Positions 1 to 5,703 of a stretch of DNA of 7,020 nucleotides are shown one piece after another. Position 1 is the first letter of the stretch. The number at the start of each line of letters is the position of its first letter. The DNA comes from an uncultured Burkholderiaceae bacterium (lineage in GTDB: Bacteria > Pseudomonadota > Gammaproteobacteria > Burkholderiales > Burkholderiaceae), in contig CALMPB010000198.1 of NCBI GenBank assembly GCA_937871985.1, forward strand, positions 1-7,020. The letters are read 5' to 3'. A model generated the notes under the pieces. The model worked only from the letters and a program-made list of their open reading frames with translations. It did no database searches and was not told the origin of the DNA. Both the position numbers and the translations under genes were made by a program.

Positions 1-959
1 CCAAGCTTGCCAGGCTTGGGCCATGTCTCGCCTTGGGGCAGACCGACGCCGTCGTCGGCGACGACAATTCGACATCCGTCGTCTTCGACTGTGCTATGCA
101 AAGTGACCGTGCCGCCATCGCGCCGTGTAAAGGCGTGCTTCAAAGAATTGGTCAAAAGTTCATTGACCACGAGGCCCGTAGGCATGGCAACGTTGATCGA
201 CACAAGGTAGGTGTCAACCTTCATGTCGAGTCGGATACCCTCCATGGCATGCGAGGTCATAACCGCCGAGGCAATCTGGCTTAGATATACCCCAAGATCG
301 AGTTCGTCTTTATTGGCCTCGCCGGACAATGTTTGGTAGAGGATGGCAAGAGCTTCGACGCGTCCTGCCAGCCTTTCAAACCGCTTCCGGTCCGGCGCCG
401 TCGCGTTGCGCGTTTCGAGGCGAATAAGCGCAGTGATCATCTGGAGATTATTTTTGACGCGGTGCTGTAATTCCCGCAACAGCACGTCCTTTTCCCCGTC
501 CCGCTCCTCGTCGGACTGCTCCTGGTTCTCATTGGCGTGCTGCGACACGTCCACCATGGCGACAAGGCGGAAACACGCCCGGCCTCCGTCGTCCTCGATG
601 ATGTTTGAATAGACATCGACGATTGACGAGATTTCGCCTGATCGGCTGAGCTGGAACGTGCCCACGAAATCGCTCTCTTCAACGACTGCGTGAGCTAACT
701 CCCAACCTTTGTGGCGGCGAATGCCGATCCCGGAGAGAACTGTCCAGTGGCTGAACTTACCTGTGGCACGGCCGGTGAGTTTCTCAAATTCCGGGTTTGT
801 GTAAACAACGCGCTCTTCCGTCCCCAAGTCGGAAACCGCAATTGCAATGGGAACCTGATCGAGGAATTTTCTGAATTGTTCGCTTTCCAAAGCCCCGGCC
901 AGGTCCGGCACGTCAAGCAAATGCTCAACCACCTCGGTCTTATCGGAATCGGATGGCAT
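1..959 (-). CDS. PAS domain sensor histidine kinase, HisKA_2 type (partial, C-terminus off the left edge)
   Basis: Cytoplasmic sensor histidine kinase; 319 codons are present and the reading frame is still open at base 1. The only possible ATG is at 959, because an in-frame TAA lies seven codons upstream; the ribosome site is weak (AGGG, 8 nt before). Residues about 28-140 form a PAS-like domain, with VVYTNPEFEKLTGR typical of the PAS core. Residues about 160-210 are a HisKA_2 dimerisation/phosphotransfer domain: LLRELQHRVKNNLQM, with His166 the expected phosphorylated residue. The HATPase domain follows, with the N box (VVNELLTNSLKHAF, 265-277) and a G1 box (VADDGVGLP, 300-308). Only its last part is missing, so the full protein is probably about 340-360 aa. 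No transmembrane segment is visible, and the PAS domain lacks the LOV photoactive Cys motif, so the signal is unknown. It starts 136 bp after the HWE kinase gene ends. HisKA_2 kinases of alphaproteobacteria often act on PhyR-type or single-domain response regulators, but no partner is visible here. Confidence 0.9.
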   Translation of the reverse strand, partial: MPSDSDKTEVVEHLLDVPDLAGALESEQFRKFLDQVPIAIAVSDLGTEERVVYTNPEFEKLTGRATGKFSHWTVLSGIGIRRHKGWELAHAVVEESDFVGTFQLSRSGEISSIVDVYSNIIEDDGGRACFRLVAMVDVSQHANENQEQSDEERDGEKDVLLRELQHRVKNNLQMITALIRLETRNATAPDRKRFERLAGRVEALAILYQTLSGEANKDELDLGVYLSQIASAVMTSHAMEGIRLDMKVDTYLVSINVAMPTGLVVNELLTNSLKHAFTRRDGGTVTLHSTVEDDGCRIVVADDGVGLPQGETWPKPGKL

Positions 960-1095
960 GCAGCTGCCCTGTGTCGGAGATTATGAGCGCTATCAATATC
1001 AGCGATCCAGCGCCCTCGCCACTTCGCCTCCCGGGAATTGACCTGGTGAAATAGAGACGCCCCTGCTTGTAACCGCGAGCAGTCGCGGCCGCTGT
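960..1095 (-). other. 136-bp intergenic region between the two kinase genes
   Basis: Gap between the stop of the HWE kinase and the start of the PAS/HisKA_2 kinase. It holds a GC-rich hairpin close to the upstream gene's stop (see terminator entry). I see no GGAAC element of the kind found upstream of kaiC, and no convincing sigma-70 boxes. The gap is long enough for the downstream kinase to have its own promoter, but none can be assigned by eye. Confidence 0.5.
1071..1090 (-). terminator. Weak hairpin, possible terminator of the kaiC-HWE kinase operon
   Basis: CCGCGA-GCAG-TCGCGG (1073-1088) is a perfect 6-bp stem with a 4-nt loop. On the minus strand it can be lengthened by two G-U pairs. 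It begins a few bases after the TAA of the HWE kinase gene. No run of U follows (the next bases are ACAAGCAGGGG), so it is not a standard intrinsic terminator; it could be a pause or RNA-stability hairpin. Confidence 0.3.
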
Positions 1096-2136
1096 TTAAT
1101 AAGTCGGCACCAATCTGGTGTCACGAAGGGGCAACTTCATATTGAAACGGAAGCCATCGGGGTCGTAATGCAATTCGACATCGGCTTGACACTGAACGGC
1201 GACAACCTTCTCGAGAAGTGTGGTGCCAAACCCGCGTCGCCGCGGCGTGTGCACCTGAGGACCGTTCCGTTCGCGCCAATCAAGGCTGACGATCGAATTC
1301 TCGCCGGATCGCTCGACCGTCCAGCGTATGTCGAGGCGGCCGTTTGCCCGCGAGAGCGCACCGAACTTCGCTGAGTTCGAGGCAAGCTCGTGGAAGCCCA
1401 TCCCAACAGGAATGGCTATATCGGCGACAAGGGCCACTTCCGGCCCTTCGAGCGTAATTCGCGACACGTCTGTCGTATCGTAGTGGCGAAGTTCTCCTTC
1501 CAGCAACTTCTGCAACGAAGCCGTTTGCCAATAGTCGTCGGTCAGCATCGAGTGCGTATCGGCTAGCGAGACAATCCGTGCAGAAAAATCGCGAACGAAA
1601 TCTTCGACCTTGCCGCTGGTCCGTGCGGTTGCCCCCATCATGGCTCGTACATTAGCAAGCGTATTTTTCACACGGTGGTGGAGCTCCCGGATCAGAAGTT
1701 GCTGGCGATCCGCCACCTCCTGCTTTTGTTCGATGTAGGATTTCACTTCCAGCTGACGGGCTCTGGCCCGCAATGCCGATCGCACCGAGTTCACAAGGCT
1801 CGAAGCCAGAAGCGGACGTTCGAGGACGATTAGATAACGGTCGAGAAAGGCCAGGCGCCTGTCGAACTCGGTCTCGCGCATCACCAGCAGCACGACCGGA
1901 AAATCCGACCATGGCGGTTGATTTTCAAGCCAGGCTGCGAACGCCCTGCGATCTGAATTGATCAGCGCCTCCTCCGTAACGACAAGACAGCGCGCGTCAT
2001 TCAACGACGAAACCACATCGTCAAGCGTGCTGCAGATCCTTGCTTGGATCTGACTCTTTGTGAGGATTGATGCGGCGACTTCGGCGTCTCGGCCGAAAGG
2101 AGCCAAAATAAGCACCCCCGCTTCTGGCGCTGTCAT
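1096..2136 (-). CDS. HWE-family histidine kinase with degenerate receiver domain
   Basis: 346-aa soluble histidine kinase. Residues about 6-125 look like a receiver-type fold, but the phosphorylation residues are absent: the acidic pair after strand 1 is replaced (LILAPF), the acceptor-Asp region reads CLVVTEEAL, and the usual Lys-Pro is Arg-Pro (LERPL, 105-109). A likely coiled linker (about 120-148) leads to the phosphotransfer domain IRELHHRVKNTLANV, with His154 the expected phosphorylated residue. The ATPase domain has all hallmarks of the HWE family: His249 in the N box (FHELASNSAKFGAL), Trp287-x-Glu289 (DWRERNGP), and RRGFGTTLLEKVV near the end. The start is set by the ATGA overlap with the kaiC-like stop and by AAGGAT five bases upstream of the ATG; an earlier in-frame ATG at 2367 would lie deep inside kaiC and is rejected. 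The overlap implies translational coupling, so the kinase is probably made in proportion to the KaiC-like protein and may be its signalling output. Confidence 0.93.
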   Translation of the reverse strand: MTAPEAGVLILAPFGRDAEVAASILTKSQIQARICSTLDDVVSSLNDARCLVVTEEALINSDRRAFAAWLENQPPWSDFPVVLLVMRETEFDRRLAFLDRYLIVLERPLLASSLVNSVRSALRARARQLEVKSYIEQKQEVADRQQLLIRELHHRVKNTLANVRAMMGATARTSGKVEDFVRDFSARIVSLADTHSMLTDDYWQTASLQKLLEGELRHYDTTDVSRITLEGPEVALVADIAIPVGMGFHELASNSAKFGALSRANGRLDIRWTVERSGENSIVSLDWRERNGPQVHTPRRRGFGTTLLEKVVAVQCQADVELHYDPDGFRFNMKLPLRDTRLVPTY

Positions 2137-3623
2137 GGAAGATCCTTGTCGTCCAGCAACTCGGAGGGCTTGCCTTCGAAAAACGGAACCCCGGTCAGGA
2201 TGCCCCTGAACCGATCGAGCGGCTCCCCGACGGACAGGCCCTGCTGACCGATCTTGAACTCCCGGATCGTGTCCTCGTGGGTTCCAATACGTTTCTTCAC
2301 CATTGAAATTGCGCGGCGGAGACGTCCGCCACTTTCGAAGAAGCGCAACAGCATCACCGCGTCGCATAGGTAAGTCATGTCGACAGGCGCCGCCATGTTG
2401 CCGATCAGCCCATGGTTGGCCAGCAACAGGATGGTGACGACACCCTTCTGATTCAGATACGTCAGGATCTCGTGCATCTGCAGCACGAGATGCTGCTCTT
2501 CAGACATGGCGTTCAAATAGCCGGTTAGGCTGTCAATGACCACGATGCGAACCTGAGACTTCTCGACGCCGGTTTCAATGCGAGTGGAAAGTTCTCCTGG
2601 CGACAGCTCGGCCGGGACGATCCGCTCGAGCAGCAGCGTACCGTCTGCGACGAACCGTCTGAGATCCATGCCGAGGCCCGCGGCGCGCGCGAGGAAAATG
2701 CGCTTGGTTTCATCAAACAGAAGCACTTGGACCCGCTCGCCGCGAAGCAAGGCGGCATGGCAATAGGTACAAGCTATCGTTGACTTGCCAACGCCGGAGG
2801 GGCCGATCAGGAGAGTGCTCGTGCCCCGCTCGAGGCCTCCGCCGATCAAAGCGTCGATGGAGCTTTCACCGAGCGCCGGCGGCCCGTGCTCGGCTTCTTC
2901 ATGGTCGGACGATACGAGCCTCGGGAAAACGGTGACGCCGCCCGGCCGAATGACAAAGTCGTGGAAACCGCCTCTTATCTCTACTCCCCGCATCTTGATC
3001 ACCCGCAAGCGCCGTCGTTCGCCGCCATAGATCGGCGACAGCTGCTCCATGCGGATCACGCCATGGCTGATCGAATGCAGATTGAGGTCGTCGTGTTCGG
3101 CCGTGAGGTCGTCGAGGAGCAGGACAGTAGCGTCATTGAGGAGAAAAAAGCTCTTGAGCGCCAGCACTTGCCGGCGATAACGCAAGGACCCTTGGGACAG
3201 CAGTCTTATCTCCGACAACGAGTCAAAGACCACCCTGTCAGGCCTCAGGCGTTCGATTTCAGCCAGGGCGGCCTGCACCGTTTCCCCAAGTTCCAGATCG
3301 GAAGAATGAACGAGCGTCTGCAACTGAGAGGGATCAAGACTTAACTCAGGCGGCACCAGTTCAAGGATTTCTATCCCGGCAAGGTCCCAGCCGTGTCGAC
3401 CGGCTACCGCCGCGAGTTCACGCTTGCTCTCGGAAAGCGTGATGTAGAGACATCTCTCCCCGTTGCGGGCCCCCTCGATCAGGAACTGCATACCGAGTGT
3501 GGTTTTGCCTGACCCCGGTCGTCCTTCGACCAGGTGAGAGCGAAACTTCGCGTAGCCGCCGCGGAGTACATAATCCAGGCCCGGCACACCCGTGGCTGTT
3601 GGTGACGCATCACTGAGATCCAT
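2133..3623 (-). CDS. kaiC: KaiC-like double RecA-domain ATPase/autokinase
   Basis: 496-aa homologue of the circadian ATPase KaiC (519 aa in Synechococcus), with both RecA-like halves. First half: Walker A GRPGSGKT (34-41), Walker B RVVFDSLSE (130-138, Asp134) and the conserved GERRRLRVIKMRG block (201-213). Second half: Walker A GPSGVGKS (274-281), Walker B RIVVIDSL (359-366, Asp364), LLRFFESGGRLRRAISMVKKR (split around 425-445) and IREFKIGQQG (453-462). By manual alignment the residues at the Ser431/Thr432 autophosphorylation pair are Thr417 and Tyr418. The first-half catalytic Glu pair reads Ser64-Glu65, the second Asp304-Glu305. The C-terminal tail after the last strand is short, so the KaiA-binding region looks reduced. 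The start is the ATG at 3623, preceded by AAGGGGAG and an EcfG-type promoter. It overlaps the HWE kinase gene by ATGA. No kaiA or kaiB is visible. A timing role is not shown; stress signalling is equally possible. Confidence 0.93.
   Translation of the reverse strand: MDLSDASPTATGVPGLDYVLRGGYAKFRSHLVEGRPGSGKTTLGMQFLIEGARNGERCLYITLSESKRELAAVAGRHGWDLAGIEILELVPPELSLDPSQLQTLVHSSDLELGETVQAALAEIERLRPDRVVFDSLSEIRLLSQGSLRYRRQVLALKSFFLLNDATVLLLDDLTAEHDDLNLHSISHGVIRMEQLSPIYGGERRRLRVIKMRGVEIRGGFHDFVIRPGGVTVFPRLVSSDHEEAEHGPPALGESSIDALIGGGLERGTSTLLIGPSGVGKSTIACTYCHAALLRGERVQVLLFDETKRIFLARAAGLGMDLRRFVADGTLLLERIVPAELSPGELSTRIETGVEKSQVRIVVIDSLTGYLNAMSEEQHLVLQMHEILTYLNQKGVVTILLLANHGLIGNMAAPVDMTYLCDAVMLLRFFESGGRLRRAISMVKKRIGTHEDTIREFKIGQQGLSVGEPLDRFRGILTGVPFFEGKPSELLDDKDLP
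2142..2147 (-). promoter_or_regulatory. Ribosome binding site of the HWE kinase gene, inside the kaiC 3' end
   Basis: AAGGAT, five bases before the ATG at 2136, inside the final codons of the kaiC-like gene. It supports the ATGA-overlap start over the longer open frame. Confidence 0.65.
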
Positions 3624-3627
3624 GGAG

Positions 3628-3635
3628 CTCCCCTT
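3628..3635 (-). promoter_or_regulatory. Ribosome binding site of the kaiC-like gene
   Basis: AAGGGGAG lies four bases before the ATG at 3623. It is a clear purine-rich Shine-Dalgarno sequence that fixes this start. Confidence 0.7.
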
Positions 3636-3652
3636 TTGGCCGGCGACTGCCT

Positions 3653-3678
3653 AACGGTTTGGATTTTCGAAAGGTTCC
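3653..3678 (-). promoter_or_regulatory. EcfG (RpoE2/SigT-type general stress sigma) promoter of the kaiC-HWE kinase operon
   Basis: On the minus strand, GGAAC (3678-3674) is followed after 17 bases by CGTT (3656-3653). This fits the alphaproteobacterial general stress sigma consensus (GGAAC-N16-17-CGTT, equivalent to GGAAC-N18-19-TT). The -10 element ends 29 bases before the kaiC ATG, leaving room for a short leader carrying the ribosome site. Match, spacing, orientation and position all agree. That EcfG drives it is inference from consensus. Confidence 0.72.
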
Positions 3679-3737
3679 CGGGCATCCACTCCCACTGCGA
3701 CGTGCCTCGCGAAGCATTGAAGGCCGGCCGCAAGTGC

Positions 3738-3764
3738 CGGACAAATGACCACAATTCCTGTCCG
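3738..3764. repeat. Inverted repeat CGGACA-N15-TGTCCG
   Basis: Two perfect 6-bp arms separated by 15 bp, centred about 75 bp upstream of the kaiC -35 element. The geometry is possible for a regulator half-site pair, but an arm pair this short can occur by chance in GC-rich DNA. Confidence 0.35.
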
Positions 3765-3796
3765 AATGCTTACTCGGAACCCGGCCGAACTCGGAT

Positions 3797-3812
3797 GCAC
3801 CGCATGCGGTGC
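3797..3812. repeat. Perfect 16-bp palindrome
   Basis: GCACCGCATGCGGTGC is its own reverse complement over all 16 bases. It lies about 120 bp upstream of the kaiC -35 element and about 130 bp beyond the tspO stop. It could be a dimeric regulator site or form a hairpin. No U-tract follows on either strand, so a terminator role is unlikely. Confidence 0.6.
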
Positions 3813-3862
3813 GGATACGGCAATCAGTGAGGACAGGTTCGCACCAAGATGTCGGTCCGACG

Positions 3863-3888
3863 TACCGGCCAGTGGTACTCGTCCGGTA
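3863..3888. repeat. Inverted repeat TACCGG-N14-CCGGTA with nested AGT-GGT-ACT
   Basis: Perfect 6-bp outer arms and a small inner dyad (3871-3879). Adjacent to a further 11-bp near-palindrome (GTCGG-T-CCGAC, 3851-3861). It may fold as an imperfect hairpin in the tspO 3' transcript or be an operator; function unknown. Confidence 0.35.
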
Positions 3889-3914
3889 AGGCCTCTTGCG
3901 TGGACAGATGCACC

Positions 3915-3936
3915 GAGCTTACGCCGAGGCTCTTTT
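3915..3936. terminator. Short hairpin just after tspO, possible weak terminator
   Basis: GAGCTT (3915-3920) pairs with AGGCTC (3927-3932), with one G-T pair and a 6-nt loop. TTTT follows on the plus strand. In the tspO direction (minus) the hairpin starts 14 bases after the stop codon and is preceded by AAAA but not followed by a U run. It is therefore only a weak candidate for ending the lipid/tspO operon. Confidence 0.25.
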
Positions 3937-3945
3937 GCGCGAACC

Positions 3946-4428
3946 CTATTTCCGCTGAAGCGGCCGATTCAGTTTCCATATGCTGACGTTGAGCACGCTT
4001 GCGAAGCACACCCAGAGAAAATACGGGACAAGTAGGACGCTCGCCAGACGGTCCACCTGCCAGAATATGACTATGCAGACGGCAATCCCGACCAACAGGG
4101 CCGTAATTACGAACAGCGCGCCTGAGATCCATCGCAATCGAAAGAACACGATTGACCATGCCGCATTGAGGGCAAGCTGGAACAGAAAGATCGAGATTGC
4201 TCCGCCGCTCGAGCTTGGCGCAGTAAGCACCCGATAGAACGCATAGGCCATGGATGCGTATAGGATTGACCAAACCGGGGCAAAGATTGCGTTTGGCGGG
4301 TTGAAACTCGGTTTTTTCAGTCGGGCATACCAAGTCGCGATGCTGCTCCTCGTGGCCATGCCTCCGACGACTGCCGCCGCCACCACGGGCAGCAAGGCCA
4401 GGACCAAGTCAGACAAATGGTTCGCCAT
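3946..4428 (-). CDS. tspO: TspO/MBR family tryptophan-rich membrane protein
   Basis: 160-aa integral membrane protein, a normal length for bacterial TspO, with five hydrophobic segments at about 6-24, 47-67, 77-97, 101-123 and 127-148. Family motifs are clear: TWYARLKKPSFNPP (32-45), FAPVWSILY (49-57), LNAAWSIVFF (87-96) and VPYFLWVCFASVLN (134-147). TspO proteins bind porphyrins and tetrapyrroles; in R. sphaeroides TspO acts as an oxygen- and light-linked regulator in the outer membrane. The start at 4428 is firm: GAGGGA lies five bases upstream and an in-frame TGA is four codons upstream. A second strong site, AAGGAGG, is at 4443-4449. It is 51 bp after the CFA-like gene on the same strand with no obvious promoter between, so it is probably the last gene of that operon. 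This context suggests a role in oxidative or photo-oxidative stress. Confidence 0.95.
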   Translation of the reverse strand: MANHLSDLVLALLPVVAAAVVGGMATRSSIATWYARLKKPSFNPPNAIFAPVWSILYASMAYAFYRVLTAPSSSGGAISIFLFQLALNAAWSIVFFRLRWISGALFVITALLVGIAVCIVIFWQVDRLASVLLVPYFLWVCFASVLNVSIWKLNRPLQRK

Positions 4429-4433
4429 GTCTA

Positions 4434-4449
4434 TCCCTCAATCCTCCTT
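4434..4449 (-). promoter_or_regulatory. Tandem ribosome binding sites before tspO
   Basis: AAGGAGG (4443-4449) and GAGGGA (4434-4439) both precede the ATG at 4428. The nearer one has the standard 5-nt spacing. The farther, stronger one follows a 5-codon open frame (ATG at 4455, stop TGA at 4440-4438) that probably has no meaning. The arrangement suggests tspO is translated independently of the upstream gene. Confidence 0.5.
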
Positions 4450-4479
4450 GGCCATGGATTGATCGCGTGTCGACGCGTC

Positions 4480-5703
4480 TCAGCGTTTCCGAGCGTGCTC
4501 GATCACGAACAGTCCGACATCGATCGTTGCAGCCCGAAAGCCTGCCTCGCAATAGGCCAGATAATAGTCCCAGAGCCGGCGGAACCGCTGGTCGAAGCCA
4601 AGCCTCTGCATCGCGCCGGAGCTTTGGCGAAACCGCGCGCGCCAATCGGCGAGCGTACGCGCATAGCTCTCGCCGAAACACTCCGAAGCGACGAGTTTCA
4701 GCCCCGCCTTTTCGGCATGCGCGGCAATCAGCGCTTTGGTGGGCAGCATGCCCCCCGGGAAGACATAGCGCTGGATGAAATCCGCGCCTTTGCGGTAGGT
4801 TTCGAAGCGGCTGTCATCTATCGTGATCACCTGCAGCACGACCCTACCGTCCGGCTTCAGCAGATCTCTGATCTTGTCGAAATAGACCGGCCAGTACCGT
4901 TCGCCCACGGCTTCCAACATCTCGATCGAGACAATGCGATCGAACGATCCCTGACAGTCGCGGTAGTCCTGCAACTCCAATCTGATCCGGTCCCCGCGCT
5001 CGCTCTTTCGGGCGACGTCCCTGGCATGTGCGAGTTGCTCGGTGGAAAGCGTGATGCCCTTCACGGTCGTTCCTGCGTCGGCAAGCCGGGCGGCCAGAGC
5101 TCCCCAGCCACAGCCGATCTCGAGGGTCTCGGCTCCCGGCCCCGCCGCCAGCAGTTCCACGATCCGGCCGAGCTTGTGTTCCTGCGCCTGCTCGAGCGTC
5201 TCGTTGCCGGTGCGGTAGAGCGCCGACGAATAGGTCATGCTGGGGTCGAGCCACAGGCGGTAGAAGTCATTGCCGAGGTCGTAGTGGAACGCGATGTTGC
5301 GCCGGCTGCCGCGACGGCTGTTGACGCGCAGCAGATGGCGCGCGCGGTTGAACAGCCGGACCGGAAACAAGCCTGAAATTGCTCGTTCGATCTCTGCAAT
5401 GTTGACCGCGGCGAGTTCGAGCAGCGCAGGAAGGTCGGGGCTCGACCAGTCGCCGTCCATATAGGCTTCGGCAAAAGCAACATCGCCGCCCCACAGCAGA
5501 CGTCGTAGGGCCCGCCACCGATAGAGCACCATGGTGGCTTCGGGACCGGGTCTTCCGGTCTGGTGATGCAGCGTCGCGCCATTCGGCATGCGCACGCTGA
5601 TCCTGCCGACCTTCAGGCAAGCAAACAGCCGCTTGAGGATCGGGCCGGCTGGAATGCCAGGCGACAGATCGGCTTTCACCCTGGCTTCACTATCCAACGA
5701 CAT
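4480..5703 (-). CDS. Cyclopropane-fatty-acid-synthase-like SAM-dependent lipid methyltransferase
   Basis: 407-aa cytoplasmic/peripheral enzyme of the CFA synthase family, which transfers a methyl group from S-adenosylmethionine to the double bond of phospholipid acyl chains. The SAM site is LEIGCGWGALAARLA (194-208). Other family blocks are HYDLGNDFYRLWLDPSMTYSS (140-160), GITLSTEQLAHA (216-227), EMLEAVGERYW (261-271) and DFIQRYVFPGGMLP (308-321). Compared with the bicarbonate-binding residues of E. coli CFA synthase, Glu239 and Tyr317 seem kept (Glu264, Tyr347), but Cys139 is Ser160 and His266 is Gln291. Together with an amine-oxidase-like gene and DUF1365 upstream, this suggests a relative of R. 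sphaeroides CfaA/UfaM-type methylases rather than a plain cyclopropanating enzyme. Start choice is uncertain: ATG 5703 gives a 14-bp overlap with DUF1365 and has AAGGGA 13 nt upstream; ATG 5745 would add 14 residues and has no visible ribosome site. Confidence 0.9.
   Translation of the reverse strand: MSLDSEARVKADLSPGIPAGPILKRLFACLKVGRISVRMPNGATLHHQTGRPGPEATMVLYRWRALRRLLWGGDVAFAEAYMDGDWSSPDLPALLELAAVNIAEIERAISGLFPVRLFNRARHLLRVNSRRGSRRNIAFHYDLGNDFYRLWLDPSMTYSSALYRTGNETLEQAQEHKLGRIVELLAAGPGAETLEIGCGWGALAARLADAGTTVKGITLSTEQLAHARDVARKSERGDRIRLELQDYRDCQGSFDRIVSIEMLEAVGERYWPVYFDKIRDLLKPDGRVVLQVITIDDSRFETYRKGADFIQRYVFPGGMLPTKALIAAHAEKAGLKLVASECFGESYARTLADWRARFRQSSGAMQRLGFDQRFRRLWDYYLAYCEAGFRAATIDVGLFVIEHARKR

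Larger units (their letters stand above)
3624..3945. other. 322-bp gene-free region upstream of kaiC, rich in dyad symmetries
   Basis: Lies between the tspO stop and the kaiC start. I found no convincing gene: the open frames crossing it continue into tspO in the wrong frame and have no family resemblance. It contains the EcfG-type promoter near kaiC and, further upstream, CGGACA-N15-TGTCCG (3738-3764), a perfect 16-bp palindrome (3797-3812), GTCGG-T-CCGAC (3851-3861), TACCGG-N14-CCGGTA (3863-3888) and a hairpin next to the tspO end. Some of these may be operators or RNA hairpins, or remnants of repeats; no function can be assigned. Confidence 0.6.

Noticed and set aside
560..880. LOV photoreceptor domain in the PAS kinase
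   Set aside because: The PAS region lacks the flavin-binding Cys motif (NCRFLQ-like) that defines LOV domains, so only a generic PAS call is made.
997..1037. Tiny open frame (GTG, 7 codons, on the minus strand) after a GGGAGG site upstream of the PAS kinase
   Set aside because: Seven codons with no attenuator-like content or associated hairpin; likely chance in GC-rich DNA.
2137..2367. N-terminal extension of the HWE kinase to the ATG at 2367
   Set aside because: It would run inside the conserved end of the kaiC-like gene in another frame, adds low-complexity Arg/Gly-rich sequence, and ignores the ATGA overlap and the AAGGAT site.
3776..3800. Plus-strand GGAAC as a second EcfG promoter
   Set aside because: No CGTT at the required spacing downstream, and no plus-strand gene for it to drive.
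3745..4035. Plus-strand open frame (96 aa) spanning the intergenic region into tspO
   Set aside because: No ribosome site or family signal; it overlaps tspO antisense and its composition looks random.
3824..4333. Minus-strand open frame (169 aa) overlapping tspO
   Set aside because: Out-of-frame shadow of tspO, with Cys/Arg-rich translation and no domain pattern; tspO explains this region.
4417..5376. Long plus-strand open frame (319 aa) opposite the CFA-like gene
   Set aside because: It is antisense to a gene with full family motifs. Its translation shows no recognisable domain, and such frames are common opposite GC-rich genes.
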